DNA from: Arcuatula senhousia
Lineage: Eukaryota; Mollusca; Bivalvia; Mytilida; Mytilidae
DNA: 64,000 nt
Direction of reading: 5' to 3'
Assembly: GCA_963971305.1 (NCBI GenBank)
Contig: OZ020306.1
Location: 56,084,686 to 56,148,685, forward strand
Shown: positions 47,001 to 57,652 of the stretch, one piece after another
Numbering within the stretch: position 1 is the stretch's first letter
Layout: every line of letters starts with the position of its first letter
Program-made: the position numbers and the translations under genes
The notes under the pieces: model-generated
Databases searched by the model: none
The model's input: only the letters and a program-made list of their open reading frames with translations
Told to the model about the DNA's origin: nothing

Positions 47001-49617
47001 CTTAGGCTTAATTTACACTTTTTTCTGAACCATATTCCGGACAAACCGAAATTGGTAGGGATATGGACTATATAGGTTGTGGACCCCATGGACCCTACTC
47101 TTTAACCACCTAAGTCCCATTGGTATTGAAAGCATGGAGATTTTTCCACAGGGGGGACAACCTATACACTTAGGCTTAATGTACACTTTTTTCTGACCCA
47201 TATTCCGAACAAACCGGAAATTGGTAGGGATATGACCTATATAGGTTGTGGACTCCATGGACCCTACTCCTTAACCACGTCAGTCTTATTGGGATTGAAA
47301 GCGTGAGGATTTTTCCACAGGGGGGGACAACCTATACCCTTAGGCTGAGTTTACGCTTTTTCATGACCAATATTCCGGACAAACCGGAAATTGGAAGGGA
47401 TATGGACTATATAGGTTGTAAACCCCACGGACCCTACTCCTTAACCACCTCTGACCCATTGGGGTTGAAATCGTAGGGATTTTTCCACAGGGGGGAACAA
47501 CCTATACCCTTAGGGCAAATTTACACTTTTTTCTGACCCATATTCCGGACGAACCGGAAATTGGTAGGGATATGGACTATAAAGGTTGTGGACCCCATGG
47601 CCCATACTCTTTAAACACTTCAGTCACATTGGGATTGAAAGCGTGGGGATTTTTCCACAGAGGGGGGACAACCTATACCCTTAGGCTTAATTTACACTTT
47701 TTTCTGAACCATATTCCGGACAAACCGAAATTGGTAGGGATATGGACTATATAGGTTGTGGACCCCATGGACCCTACTCTTTAACCACCTAAGTCCCATT
47801 GGTATTGAAAGCATGGAGATTTTTCCACAGGGGGGACAACCTATACACTTAGGCTTAATGTACACTTTTTTCTGACCCATATTCCGAACAAACCGGAAAT
47901 TGGTAGGGATATGACCTATATAGGTTGTGGACTCCATGGACCCTACTCCTTAACCACGTCAGTCTTATTGGGATTGAAAGCGTGAGGATTTTTCCACAGG
48001 GGGGGACAACCTATACCCTTAGGCTGAGTTTACGCTTTTTCATGACCAATATTCCGGACAAACCGGAAATTGGAAGGGATATGGACTATATAGGTTGTAA
48101 ACCCCACGGACCCTACTCCTTAACCACCTCTGACCCATTGGGGTTGAAATCGTAGGGATTTTTCCACAGGGGGGAACAACCTATACCCTTAGGGCAAATT
48201 TACACTTTTTTCTGACCCATATTCCGGACGAACCGGAAATTGGTAGGGATATGGACTATAAAGGTTGTGGACCCCATGGACCATACTCTTTAAACACTTC
48301 AGTCACATTGGGATTGAAAGCGTGGGGATTTTTCCACAGAGGGGGGACAACCTATACCCTTAGGCTTAATTTACACTTTTTTCTGAACCATATTCCGGAC
48401 AAACCGAAATTGGTAGGGATATGGACTATATAGGTTGTGGACCCCATGGACCCTACTCTTTAACCACCTAAGTCCCATTGGGATTGAAAGCGTGGGGATT
48501 TTTCCACAGGGGGAACAACCTATACCCTTAGACTAAATTTACGCTTTTTCATTACCCATATTCCGGAAAAACCGGAAATTGGTAGGGATATGGACTATAT
48601 AGGTTGTGAACACCACGGACCCTACTTCTTAAACACCTCAGTCCCATTGGTATTGAAAGCATGGAGATTTTTCCACAGGGGGGACAACCTATACACTTAG
48701 GCTTAATGTACACTTTTTTCTGACCCATATTCCGAACAAACCGGAAATTGGTAGGGATATGACCTATATAGGTTGTGGACTCCATGGACCCTACTCCTTA
48801 ACCACTTCAGTCCCATTTGGATTGAAAAGGTTGGGGATTTTTCCACTAGGGGACAACCTATACCCTTAGGCTTAATTTACACTTTTTTCTGACCCATATT
48901 CTGGACAAACCGTAAATTGGTAGGGATATGACCTATATAGGTTGTGGACTCCATGGACCCTACTCCTTAACCACGTCAGTCTTATTGGGATTGAAAGCGT
49001 GGGGATTTTTCCACAGGGGGGGACAACCTATACCCTTAGGCTGAGTTTACGCTTTTTCATGACCATATTCCGGACAATCCGGAAATTGGTAGGGATATGG
49101 ACTATATAGGTTGTAAACCCCACGGACCCTACTCCTTAACCATCTCTGACCCATTGGGATTGAAATCGTATGGATTTTTCCACAGGGGGGACAACCTATA
49201 CCCTTAGGCTTAAATTACACTTTTTTCTGATACATATTCTGGACAAACCGGAAATTGGTAGGGATATGGACTATATAGGTTTTGGACCCCATGGACCTTA
49301 CTCCTTAACCATCTCAGTCACATTGGGATTGAAAGCGTGGGGAATATTCCACAGGGGAGGACAACCTTTACCTTTAGGCTTAATTAACACTTTTTTTTTA
49401 CCCATATTCGGACAAACCGGAAATTGGTAGGGATATGGACTATATAGGTTTTGGACCCCATGGACCTTACTCCTTAACCACCTCAGTCCCATAAAGATTG
49501 AAAGCGTGGGGATTTTTCCACAGGGGGGACAACCTACATGTTTACCCTTAGGCTTAATTTTCACTTTTTTCTAACCCATATTCCGGACAAACCGGAAATT
49601 GTTAGGGATATGGACTA
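38028..49617 (+). repeat. Satellite array 2 (~169-bp monomer), plus orientation
   Basis: About 69 monomers with the order 'cttaggcttaatttacac', 'ctgacccatattccggac', 'aaaccggaaattggtaggga', 'tatggactatataggttgtg', 'gaccccatggaccctactcc', 'ttaaccacctcagtcccatt', 'gggattgaaagcgtgggg' and 'atttttccacaggggggaca'. Spacing is 167-170 bp (for example 38357, 38524, 38691 and 38859). Monomers fall into variant types whose order repeats (higher-order structure). Frames of 60-133 codons occur on both strands because the monomer is close to a multiple of three with few stops. They show no independent coding signal. Confidence 0.95.
44660..48830 (+). repeat. Higher-order repeat block within array 2
   Basis: Distinct monomer variants recur at fixed distances: 44821, 46347 and 48552 (1526 and 2205 bp), 45489, 47013 and 47692 (1524 and 679 bp), and 46047, 47572 and 48251 (1525 and 679 bp). 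1525 is nine monomers, 679 is four and 2205 is thirteen. Sequence between copies is nearly identical, so these multi-monomer units were amplified more recently than the monomers. Confidence 0.9.
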
Positions 49618-50171
49618 CTTAACGTACCGTGTCAGTTTATTCTTTTAATTAGTTTGATTTAAAACTCTTCTGTTTGAAAAACCAAAGTGCAATTTTCAGT
49701 ATGATTTTAACATATAACATTAAAGCCCCTATTTAAATTGAATCAATTGAATCAATAAGTCATGTAAGTTAAATAACTATTGCATCCCGACAAACAGACA
49801 GACGTTTTGAAGCACATATGCCAATTAACAACTGGTACTTAGTTTGGTTGCAAATGAACTATAACGTCAGAGGAATTAACGTTTGCAAAAGTTAACAAAC
49901 GACGGACGCAAACCAGTTACTTATTCCCTATTTAGTGTTCTGGAAAATAAGTAATGGCGAGAAGGATTAAAATCATAGCCATATTGAAAAAATATTGTGC
50001 TTCGAAAATCCAGTTTAAAAAAATAAGGAAAAAGTAACCAGTTACTAATTTACTATTTACATTTCGGGAAAAAAATAAAAATAAAATAAATAAGGAATAG
50101 GGAATAAGTAACCAGTTACTTATTCCTTATTCAAATAAGGAATAAGGAAAAGGGAATAAGTAACCAACTTG
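49618..50171 (-). repeat. Right inverted-repeat arm
   Basis: It matches the left arm in inverse: 'gtttgatttaaaactcttctg' near 49650, 'caattttcagtatg' near 49691, 'ttaacaactggtacttagtt' near 49825, 'aacaaacgacggacgcaaac' near 49902, and 'gggaataagtaaccagttac' units from 50108. It lacks the hairpin insertion, and its outer repeat part is shorter than on the left (about 250 against 530 bp). Confidence 0.75.
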
Positions 50172-50224
50172 ACGCTTCTTGTAAAAGAAGATTATTTACA
50201 GGGGTAACAAATCTATAAACAGTA

Positions 50225-50515
50225 TATTATTAAGAGTGGTGCCACTAATGTTTTGTATGGTAAAATTATATATCAATTTGAAAGTCCCTCCTTTGTTCCT
50301 TATAGTTGAAGGATTGAGAGTGGCGCCACTCAATATTCTAAAGTTCAGGGATTTAGAATGGCGCTACTCAATAATCATATATTCTGGGGTTAACAGTATA
50401 TTATAAGAGTGGCGCCACTCATGCTTTGTATGCAAGATATCAGTAGGGCATTTAAAAGAGTGGACCCACTTCAGGTTAAAAGAAATATTGATTGTATTAT
50501 AAGAGTGGCACCAAC
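50225..50515. repeat. Cluster of GAGTGGCGCCACTC palindromes
   Basis: Six related sites lie near 50232 (gagtggtgccacta), 50317 (gagtggcgccactc), 50357 (gaatggcgctactc), 50407 (gagtggcgccactc), 50456 (gagtggacccactt) and 50503 (gagtggcaccaacc), 40-90 bp apart. Two are perfect 14-base palindromes. A single related site lies at 26833, just outside the other end of the giant block. The function is unknown. Confidence 0.8.
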
Positions 50516-52450
50516 CATTAAACCTATTTTAAATGTTTAAACATTAATGTACCCTAGTTATTAGAAAGATGGTAATCATAGCTTGTAAAGAGTGTGGAGA
50601 GTTTAAAACTATCAAGAGTGTAATAAGAAAGAAGACTTAATTATGTATACCAAAAATCAAGAGGCTGTGATTAGTAGATTCTAAGAAAATGTCACATTTT
50701 TTTTTGCAGTCCACCCACCTGACATTCACCATTTTATTACTTAGATTTTTCACTGTGTTCCAGCCAAAAACTAAGGTATCTTTCACGTGATAGTTTCATG
50801 AAACATAATAATATAATATGGAGAGAAAAGAATATAAAACAAAATTGAGTATAAATTTTACAGGATATGTTTATTTCAATCATGTATTTATGTATACATC
50901 TATATAATTAAACAAAACAATTACAAAAACAAAATTGTCACATTATAAAGAAAGTCTGGCGCTTTCATCCATCATGGGACTTTTGATATATATATATCAA
51001 TAAAAGACATTACATGTGTCTTTTCTACATTGTAAGGTTATTGAAAGATAATATTATATTTAAGCTTGTCATTGTTAACAGCTGCCGGCAATTAATTTGA
51101 AAATGTCTTGAATCTTGAAGTAATGTGGTATTCTTGAGAATCAATGTGTTTCTTTCAACTGAAGCAATCTTTACTTGTTATGTCTTCTAGACTATAATTG
51201 GCGGCAATCTGAAATATAAATAGAAGTACATTAGGCTTATTGCCCTGGACCATTTAAAAGAAAAGCAATTATTATGTTCCAATATTGTGTAGCATTTCGA
51301 AATTCAGCCATCCAGTTCTGATCCTAACCATAACCCTGCTGATGATGAGATGTTACTTCTTGAAATATTGATATACAGCATAACCAAATTAACCATTTTA
51401 TACCTGTTCTGGTATTGTATTTTTAATATTGTATTGTCCACGAGTATTTTTATTCTCACACCTTTATTGTTACATTAACAATATATATAAATGGAATAAT
51501 GTTTTTAACTGTGCAGCATTTTACAAACTGTATGATGGTCTTCCATGGAAGATGTATGTCACATGCATCTTAAAATATTTGGTTAACAGGAAGAAGATGA
51601 GTTTTGGGCATAAACTGCTAAGGGCTTTACACCATATAGTACGATAGGAGGATGCTACATGCCAAAGATAAAGAGGCTATGTGATATGTAGTTGCCTGGA
51701 AAACTGCGGCAGAATTTTTTGTGACGCCAACGGACGACAGGTGGTACCAAATGACTCCTATATGTCGCTTTGCAACACATTGCAGAAGACAAAATAAAAC
51801 AAACCACAAATAGGTGTATTATTATTCAGAACATCTATAGGGCTTTTTCCGTTACAGAACATTTAAAAAAAACATTTAACTAAACTTGAAATGTTGTCAA
51901 GCATTAATTAATTTATACATATACACAACTATTTTATTTTTTTGCTTTGAACATGTCATACCTGACTGTGATCAGTTGTTATCTGTTCTGTTTTCTTAGG
52001 TTATGTAGCTAATCTCATATTACTTTCTTTCACCACACATTTATGGTGGTCTAACGTGAACTCTACTAAGTAACCTGAAAAATAGAATTTATTGTTTTTA
52101 AATTTTGTAATTACAATTATTATTCATACATTGTATTGAAAAATATATAACGGCCATCCATCTCCAATTGATATTGCTCATTAATACATAGCTAGTGGTA
52201 AAGTTTTGATTATGCAGAGTGGAATTCATTTTTTCTTAGTTTTTGGCTTTTTGACCAGTCTATTTCCATTCCATTTTCATGAGCGCTTTTGTAGATAATG
52301 GACGGTCCTAAATGTCCCGGTCGACTAGTCGAAGGGACAAAAAGAATCTCTCTATCTCTCTTTGTTTTGAGGATAAACTTATGTGTTTCAAGTAAACCCG
52401 ATCTTGTGCAAGAATTTCTATTAAATTTTAAATCAAAACCAAGGCTACGT
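50516..52450. other. AT-rich region, no gene recognised
   Basis: Frames of up to 72 codons (51429-51647) occur but show no domain or convincing codon pattern, and none has flanking splice sites I would trust. No repeat shared with the rest of the window was seen. Confidence 0.5.
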
Positions 52451-52451
52451 G

Positions 52452-52942
52452 CGGGGCCCGGGTGGCGAATAGGCCCGCAGCAGAGCCTAGCTTGTCGTAA
52501 GAGGCGACTAAGGGTCTTGGGATTCTGACGTCGGGTCAGTGCTCAGCCCACAGAGCGACCAAGTGTGTACCCTAGGTGGCTGAATAGGTTAGCCCTCGTC
52601 CGCGGGGGTTGTCAGGTCTATAATACGGAAACCCTGACCGCCGACCATAGTGGGCCAACGTGTGTGAAGAGTGCCACGCTTCATGCACGTAAAAAAACCC
52701 TTTGTGGACCGCCAAGTAGTGCACCACATAGGCTAAATTTTCCGCCCCTACCCACATCTCCCCTTTTCCTGTGGTTCTTCAAAATTTACCGGTCCTTTGT
52801 GTCCCACTCCATCCCCATGTTTCATTTATCATCATCGTTTCATGTTCATTTTATCATCCTTTTCATGTTCATCGCCTGTAAATAACCTATATAGCGTTGC
52901 ACGGGCGTAAAACACCAACTCACTCACTCACTCACTCACTTT
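52452..52942 (+). mobile_element. SINE-like retroposon, copy 1
   Basis: A GC-richer segment starts near 'gtgcggggcccgggtggc' and ends in '(actc)n' at 52916-52941 after 'ggcgtaaaacaccaact'. It contains a small stem 'gtcagg...cctgac' around 52610-52640. It is homologous to 53204-53690 on the other strand, block by block ('gcccgcagc', 'gtcagg.c..taat.cggaaa', 'tcatcatc.tttcatgttcat'). No protein is encoded. It may belong to a molluscan SINE family such as RUDI or another V-SINE; that name is from memory and untested. Confidence 0.7.
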
Positions 52943-53203
52943 TCTGGGGCATACATGTATGCATACTAAGTTTCGTCAACATAAAGTGCTCATATAACTC
53001 CAACACTGAAACATTGATAGCATTAAACGCCGACGCCGTCGTCGCCACCGCTGGCAAAGTAACACTTATTGCCCGCCCTGCCACGCAAGTCAAACTACTC
53101 CCCCGAAAAAGTGCACCTTAGATATTAAGCATGGGTCTTAAATTACGGAAGCACCAACCCATTTATCTATAAATAAATCCCCCATCCCGTTTTTTTTCAA
53201 TTC

Positions 53204-53690
53204 GTTAGTTAGTTAAATTTGCCTTTACTCCCAAGCAGCACGACTTCGGATATATTCGGGAGATGTACACAATGAACATGAAATGATGATGAAGTGGAGG
53301 AAATGGGGACATCGGACCAATCAGTGAGGATAGTTTTTGACTGCCATTGGAAAAAAGATTGATGGGTATAGCCTGGACGGACAGTTAAGCCTCCTACATG
53401 GGGATCCTTCTGCAGCTGTGTCCTTTTTTTTCCCAGCACGGTGCACCACTATTGTTTGCGGTCAGGTTTTCCGCATTACAGCCTGACGACCCCGGCATTC
53501 ATTATTACAGGTCTGCGCCATTCAACCACTTGGGGCACACATACCAGTCGCTATTTTGGCAAAGCGGCCTGACGCGACGAAAGGTTTCTGGGCGATTTTA
53601 AGCGGACGTTTACCGATAACCTAAAGCGCCGCTGCGGGCTTATTTCCCATCCGGGACCTGCACGGAGGTTTTGCAATTCGAAAATAGTAA
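53204..53690 (-). mobile_element. SINE-like retroposon, copy 2
   Basis: The minus strand carries the same ordered blocks as copy 1 and ends in an AACTAACTAAC-type tail at 53204-53216. The two copies point towards each other, separated by about 260 bp that include CG-rich sequence near 53030-53100. The small frames within it are not conserved. Confidence 0.65.
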
Positions 53691-53964
53691 ATACTGTAAC
53701 GAAATGAAATGTGTCTGTTTACAGGAATACAAGGGCAACCAATTCACAGTCATTGCTAATGTAGGTTCATTTCAAAGATGAGACAGCACGTAGATTCACC
53801 CCCTTCCAGATCTATAAAAATCTGAGATGGGGCATTTAATTCCAATTGATACAAACATGTAATTAAGAAACGTTTTAGGAGCATTTTAAGATATCTTAGG
53901 GTCATATTGATTTAATTTCTACTTAAAAGTATTTGCAAAATCTCCAAGTATTTTGACAAAAATC
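53691..53964. other. Spacer, nothing recognised
   Basis: No gene, repeat or RNA was identified here. Confidence 0.4.
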
Positions 53965-53967
53965 AAG

Positions 53968-54783
53968 TGGGGCATTCGAGTGTTAAAAGTCAAAAAGGGC
54001 AACGACAAAACCAGTTAACATGAATGTGAATAGAATGAAGAAACACAAAACATAAAACAAACACAAAATCAACTAAACAGTTATCAACGACGCAAACTCA
54101 AGTCAAACGAAAGTGAACTCGTGTGCTCCGGCAAAGTAAGCAGTTCCTGTATGCATGCTATTTAACACCCGTCGCGCTGCCAATTTCAAATTCAGCGTGT
54201 TAAATCCAGTAAAGGAAGATAAAACAAAACCTTATGACAAACCAACATCTGCACTCATATGAAAGATAGAAATCCCATATTTGTCTATGAGCTCATGATG
54301 TCTTCCTTAAAATTTCTTAAGTAAAGACTGCAATCAAGGAGCAAAATAACCATGTGTTAGCACTTTTTGTGTCATATGTGTGACGCTCTGCCAAGGAAAT
54401 CGATGTAATATTTCCACAAGCTCTGGAATAATGAATCAATTGTGGAACTTAAATCTCCATTAGCTGGAGAAAACGGAATTTTGCTACACAACTTGACAAG
54501 GAGTATAAAAGTTGACGATTTGAATATGTATTGAATCATCACGTTTTTATAGAGTTTTATTAAAAGTTTTCCCTTGGAATTTATGTCGAGATTTAGATCT
54601 AAATATGAAGCACACTTTTAAGAATCCGTTGTGTCCTTTATCTCTGACGATAAATGAGTATTAAGAATCGTTCAGTAAAAGGACATCATCAATATAACGG
54701 AAAGTGAAGTTAAAAGAGAGAGCTAGTCTACGATTCTTTTTGTCTAGAAGTGATTGCAAGAAGTCTGCTTCATATGAAAAATT
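53968..54783 (-). pseudogene. Penelope-like element: degraded reverse transcriptase and 3' region
   Basis: This copy is collinear with 16495-17372. The minus strand has SYEADFLQSLLDKK near 54775-54735 and the catalytic RYIDDVLS near 54700-54676. Downstream come the 'cagcttatggagatt'-type region and the 3' tail with 'gtcaaaaagggcaacgac' near 53988 and 'agcagttcctgtatgcatgc' near 54138. The frame is broken in several places, and the 5' half is missing beyond 54783. It is a 5'-truncated dead copy. Confidence 0.75.
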
Positions 54784-55261
54784 AATCTATTAAAACTTTA
54801 TTAATGCAAATTTTACCCAAAAGGTTGTAAGCATATAACAAGTACAAAATCTTTAAAATTTGGAATGAAAGGGTCTTGCATGTTTTTGTTTAAAATGATT
54901 TGAAAAGAACATGGGTACACATTGCATACTTTATCATAAGTTTGAAATGTGTTGTTTACTTTTAATTTAGAGTTATAAAATGTATAACCTTTTTAATAAT
55001 AACTTTTAAACCATTAATGATAGATTAACCAAACTTTCACATTTTATTGAAATCTATTCAAAAATGTAAATTGTAAAGAAATATAAATAATACGTAGGTT
55101 TATGTTTATTAACAATGCTCAGGTGTGCATTGTATGTGTGTTTTGTAAACAATATCGATTGAAAAAGGGACGGATTCAACCCCCATATACAACATTATGT
55201 GAATCCTTCACTAGACTTTCCTGATCGTCGTGAATTCACCTTACTAGGGGTGGTAGTCAAA
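54784..55261. other. AT-rich region, nothing recognised
   Basis: No open frame or known repeat was seen. Confidence 0.45.
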
Positions 55262-55500
55262 TAGCAGAAAATGAGATATGGAATAAGTGTACGCGACACA
55301 ACCTACAATATAAACATAGATTTAATACATCCACAATGGAAAACAGCCAGCAGACTTAAATGTGACCAATTGGCCATTGGATTGAAAATAAACTACATAT
55401 GATTCAAGTCCAATCCCAAAGTGCAATCAATGAAAGACCCTCTTTTTGACAAAACAGTTAACATAAATTCGACTAAATACAAACATAAACTTTGATAGAG
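55262..55500 (-). repeat. Dispersed mussel-type repeat B (copy 3)
   Basis: It aligns with 14399-14658 along its length ('aaaatgagatatggaataag', 'tgtacgcgacacaacctac', 'gattcaagtccaatcccaaa'). A ~20-bp part ('agcggtcgctgctcgctgtc' in the other copy) is missing here. A hammerhead core follows about 40 bp downstream. Confidence 0.75.
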
Positions 55501-55542
55501 ATTCCTGATAAAAATGACAAAAAGTTCCAGACAATTTTTGCT

Positions 55543-55580
55543 ACGCCTGACGCGCGTTTCGTCTATTCAAGACTCCTCAG
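55543..55580 (-). ncRNA. Hammerhead ribozyme core with missing stem I partner
   Basis: On the minus strand CUGAGGA is followed by stem II (GUCU/AGAC, four pairs, loop UGAAU), then GAAA, the CGCGCG stem III and GUC followed by AGGCGU. All core bases are canonical, including the stem II closing pair that is broken in the 5709-5752 copy. The sequence 5' of CUGAGGA, which should pair with AGGCGU, is replaced by the first unit of the 21-bp minisatellite, so stem I cannot form. Confidence 0.7.
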
Positions 55581-55586
55581 CGAACG

Positions 55587-56008
55587 TGGTGTTATCTTGA
55601 GGTAACGTGATAACTACTTAGTATCTTGAGGGAACGCGATAACTATCTTGAGGGAACTCGATGTTATCTTGAGGGAACGCGATAACTATCTTGAGGGAAC
55701 ACGATAACAATTTTGAGGGAACACGATGTTATCTTGAGGGAATGCGATAACTATCTTGAGGGAACGTGGTGTTATCTTGAGGGAACGCGATGTTATCTTG
55801 AGGGAACGAGATAATTATCATGAGGGAACGCAATAATTATCATGAGGGAACGCAATACTTATTTTGAGGGAACGCGATGTTATCTTGAGGGAACGTGATG
55901 TTATCTTGAGGGAACGAGATAATTATCTTGAGGGAACGCAGTGACTTTCTTGAGGGAACGTGATGGTATTACGAGGGAACGTGATGGTATCACGAGGGAA
56001 CGTGATAT
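55587..56008. repeat. 21-bp minisatellite, about 20 units
   Basis: The consensus 'gagggaacgcgatgttatctt' repeats with variants ('gataactatctt', 'gataattatcat', 'gatggtattac'). The unit is 21 bp, so all frames stay in register, but the plus strand has no start and the variants introduce stops. It starts immediately at the hammerhead core. Confidence 0.9.
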
Positions 56009-56321
56009 TATTTTTTTTCTCATGGCCGCATTCTGCCACCGAAGTACGTTACCGATGTGCAAGGCAAGTGATGTATTTTAGAAAAACAAATTGGGGGAAA
56101 AATAATTAAATTACTTTACTTAGCTAGTTAGATGCACGCGCATGTCAAATGGTTTTCTATTTAAGCGAATTTAATTAGAATGCAAGCACGAATCAAAACA
56201 TAAAATCAAATAAATCAAAGATATGAAAAATTAACTCCAAGACTTTTTTCATTCTGAATTGTAAAATGATTAGACGAATTTTGTTTAAGTTATTCAAGTT
56301 AAAATATCAAAAAAGGGATTC
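56009..56321. other. AT-rich spacer
   Basis: No gene or shared repeat was recognised. Confidence 0.4.
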
Positions 56322-56556
56322 TTAAGGAGCGACCATTTGATTTTTATGGTAGGGGCTATGGTGAAATTTGAAATAAAAGGCAGGACGGCAAAAATCCAGA
56401 AATGAAAATACAGTGCTCTGAATTGAAAAAAAAGCAGGATGGTATTTTGGCTGAAAAAATTAAAGTAGCTTTTAAATTAGGAAAAAAATCCAGGCTCGCT
56501 TATTACCAAAAATATCCTTAGCCTCCCCCTAAAAATCAAATGATTGCTCCCTTAGA
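56322..56556. mobile_element. MITE distantly related to the G-run family
   Basis: The left end 'aaggagcgaccatttgattt' with 'ttatggtaggggct' is inverted to the right end 'agcctccccctaaaaatcaa' and 'atgattgctccctta'. It is about 235 bp with no coding capacity. The termini resemble those of 2633-2757 ('agggaccgaccattt'). Confidence 0.75.
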
Positions 56557-57485
56557 TAAAAAATATAAAGCAATATATATATTTTTTTACTCTCTATCAA
56601 ACGATTTATTATTGTTTGTAGATGATACTTGTTCATTCACATCTTAATGTTTTACACGATATTTTCTTGATCTCTTTACTCATCACAGTTTTATTCTTTA
56701 ACAATCATGACTACAGATACAAATGAATTTGGTATTGGCAGTCAAATTTTATTTCACTTTTTAAAAACTTTTTCATTCTAATTTCCAAAAATGTCTAATT
56801 GTTTTTAATATTTTTTCTATAAATACAATAATTCTTTAGCTATTTACTCATGCTAAAAAAATACAATAAAAGTTTTTAAATGATTTTATTCAAGTTCATA
56901 ATCAAACGCCCACGTTACGCAGTGAGTAAATAAAACAAATATGGCAGACGACAGAGTTCACTGAAAGGCAAATCAAACTACATGCATGGGTGGTTGGCTA
57001 AGTTTATGACCCTATCTAGACAAAGTGTGTTCTATAATAAAAAATATATATTATGTCACCGCGATGAAACTAGACTAGGTTTATAAACAAACACACTGCC
57101 ACTGTGAGTGACTTGCAATACAGACTGTCAGCCCAGCCAACAGCCGACGGTATACATTGTGGATCATAGAAGACGCAGACCTTACTATAGAGTAAATAGT
57201 ACATGTTACAGTAAGGCAAAACCAATATTTTTGACCAAGTCCAGGTTACGACTTACGTCCCTCAAACAGGTGTGCCTGTCTCATATAATTTCAACAAAAA
57301 ATGAAACACAATATCGACTCCCTTAAAAATACCAATCAATACCCAGATAAAAAAATAACAACAACAATCACACCTACAGACACACGAATCGGGTCATATA
57401 ATATAAGTACAACTAACGATTGTCATGTGCTCTCCCTTGTGTGAATTGACTAATTGCTGGTTTTAGTAATTTAAAAAAGTTGGTT
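56557..57485. other. AT-rich region, nothing recognised
   Basis: A short frame at 57108-57326 has no domain. No repeat shared with other parts of the window was seen. Confidence 0.45.
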
Positions 57486-57652
57486 GTTCTGCTGGTGTTG
57501 TTGTTGTTTCGTTGATGTTGTTTTTGTTAATGGTGGTGTTGTTGTTGTTGTTTTGTTGATGTTTTCTTTTGTTGATGGTGGTGTTGTTGTTTTTTGTTGT
57601 TTTGTTGATCTTGTTGTTAGTAGTGGTGGTGGTGGTGGGGATATTGTTGTTA
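57486..57652. repeat. (GTT)n-rich imperfect microsatellite
   Basis: There are repeated 'gttgttgttgttttgttgat' and 'ggtggtggtgg' runs. The long frames on both strands (poly-Asn/Thr on minus, poly-Val on plus) are products of the repeat and are not genes. Confidence 0.9.

Larger units (their letters stand above)
26861..50171. mobile_element. 23.3 kb block bounded by long inverted repeats (giant satellite-bearing element)
   Basis: The left end 'caagttggttacttattcc' (26861) is the exact reverse complement of the right end 'ggaataagtaaccaacttg' (50171). Matching inverted sequence continues inward on both sides: the 'taagtaactggttactta' palindromes, 'gcgtccgtcgttcgtaaac' (27410) against 'aacaaacgacggacgc' (about 49902), 'ttgcaaccaaacttagtacc' (27467) against its inverse near 49840, and 'catactgaaaatta' (27605) against its inverse near 49697. 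Inside are two satellite arrays in opposite orientation, a telomere-like block and a LINE. No transposase was found. It could be a very large non-autonomous transposon, or an inverted duplication with a satellite-expanded core. Confidence 0.65.

Noticed and set aside
38093..49564. Dozens of 60-133-codon frames on both strands with a shared peptide (for example 'GPHGPYSLTTSVPLGLKAWG')
   Set aside because: They are translations of the 169-bp satellite in different frames and strands. There are no starts, splice sites or codon bias independent of the repeat.
38028..49617. 'ggggatttttcc' resembling an NF-kappaB/Rel site in every monomer
   Set aside because: Spacing does not fit the Rel consensus well, and the short palindromic context (gtggggatttttccac) is enough to explain it.
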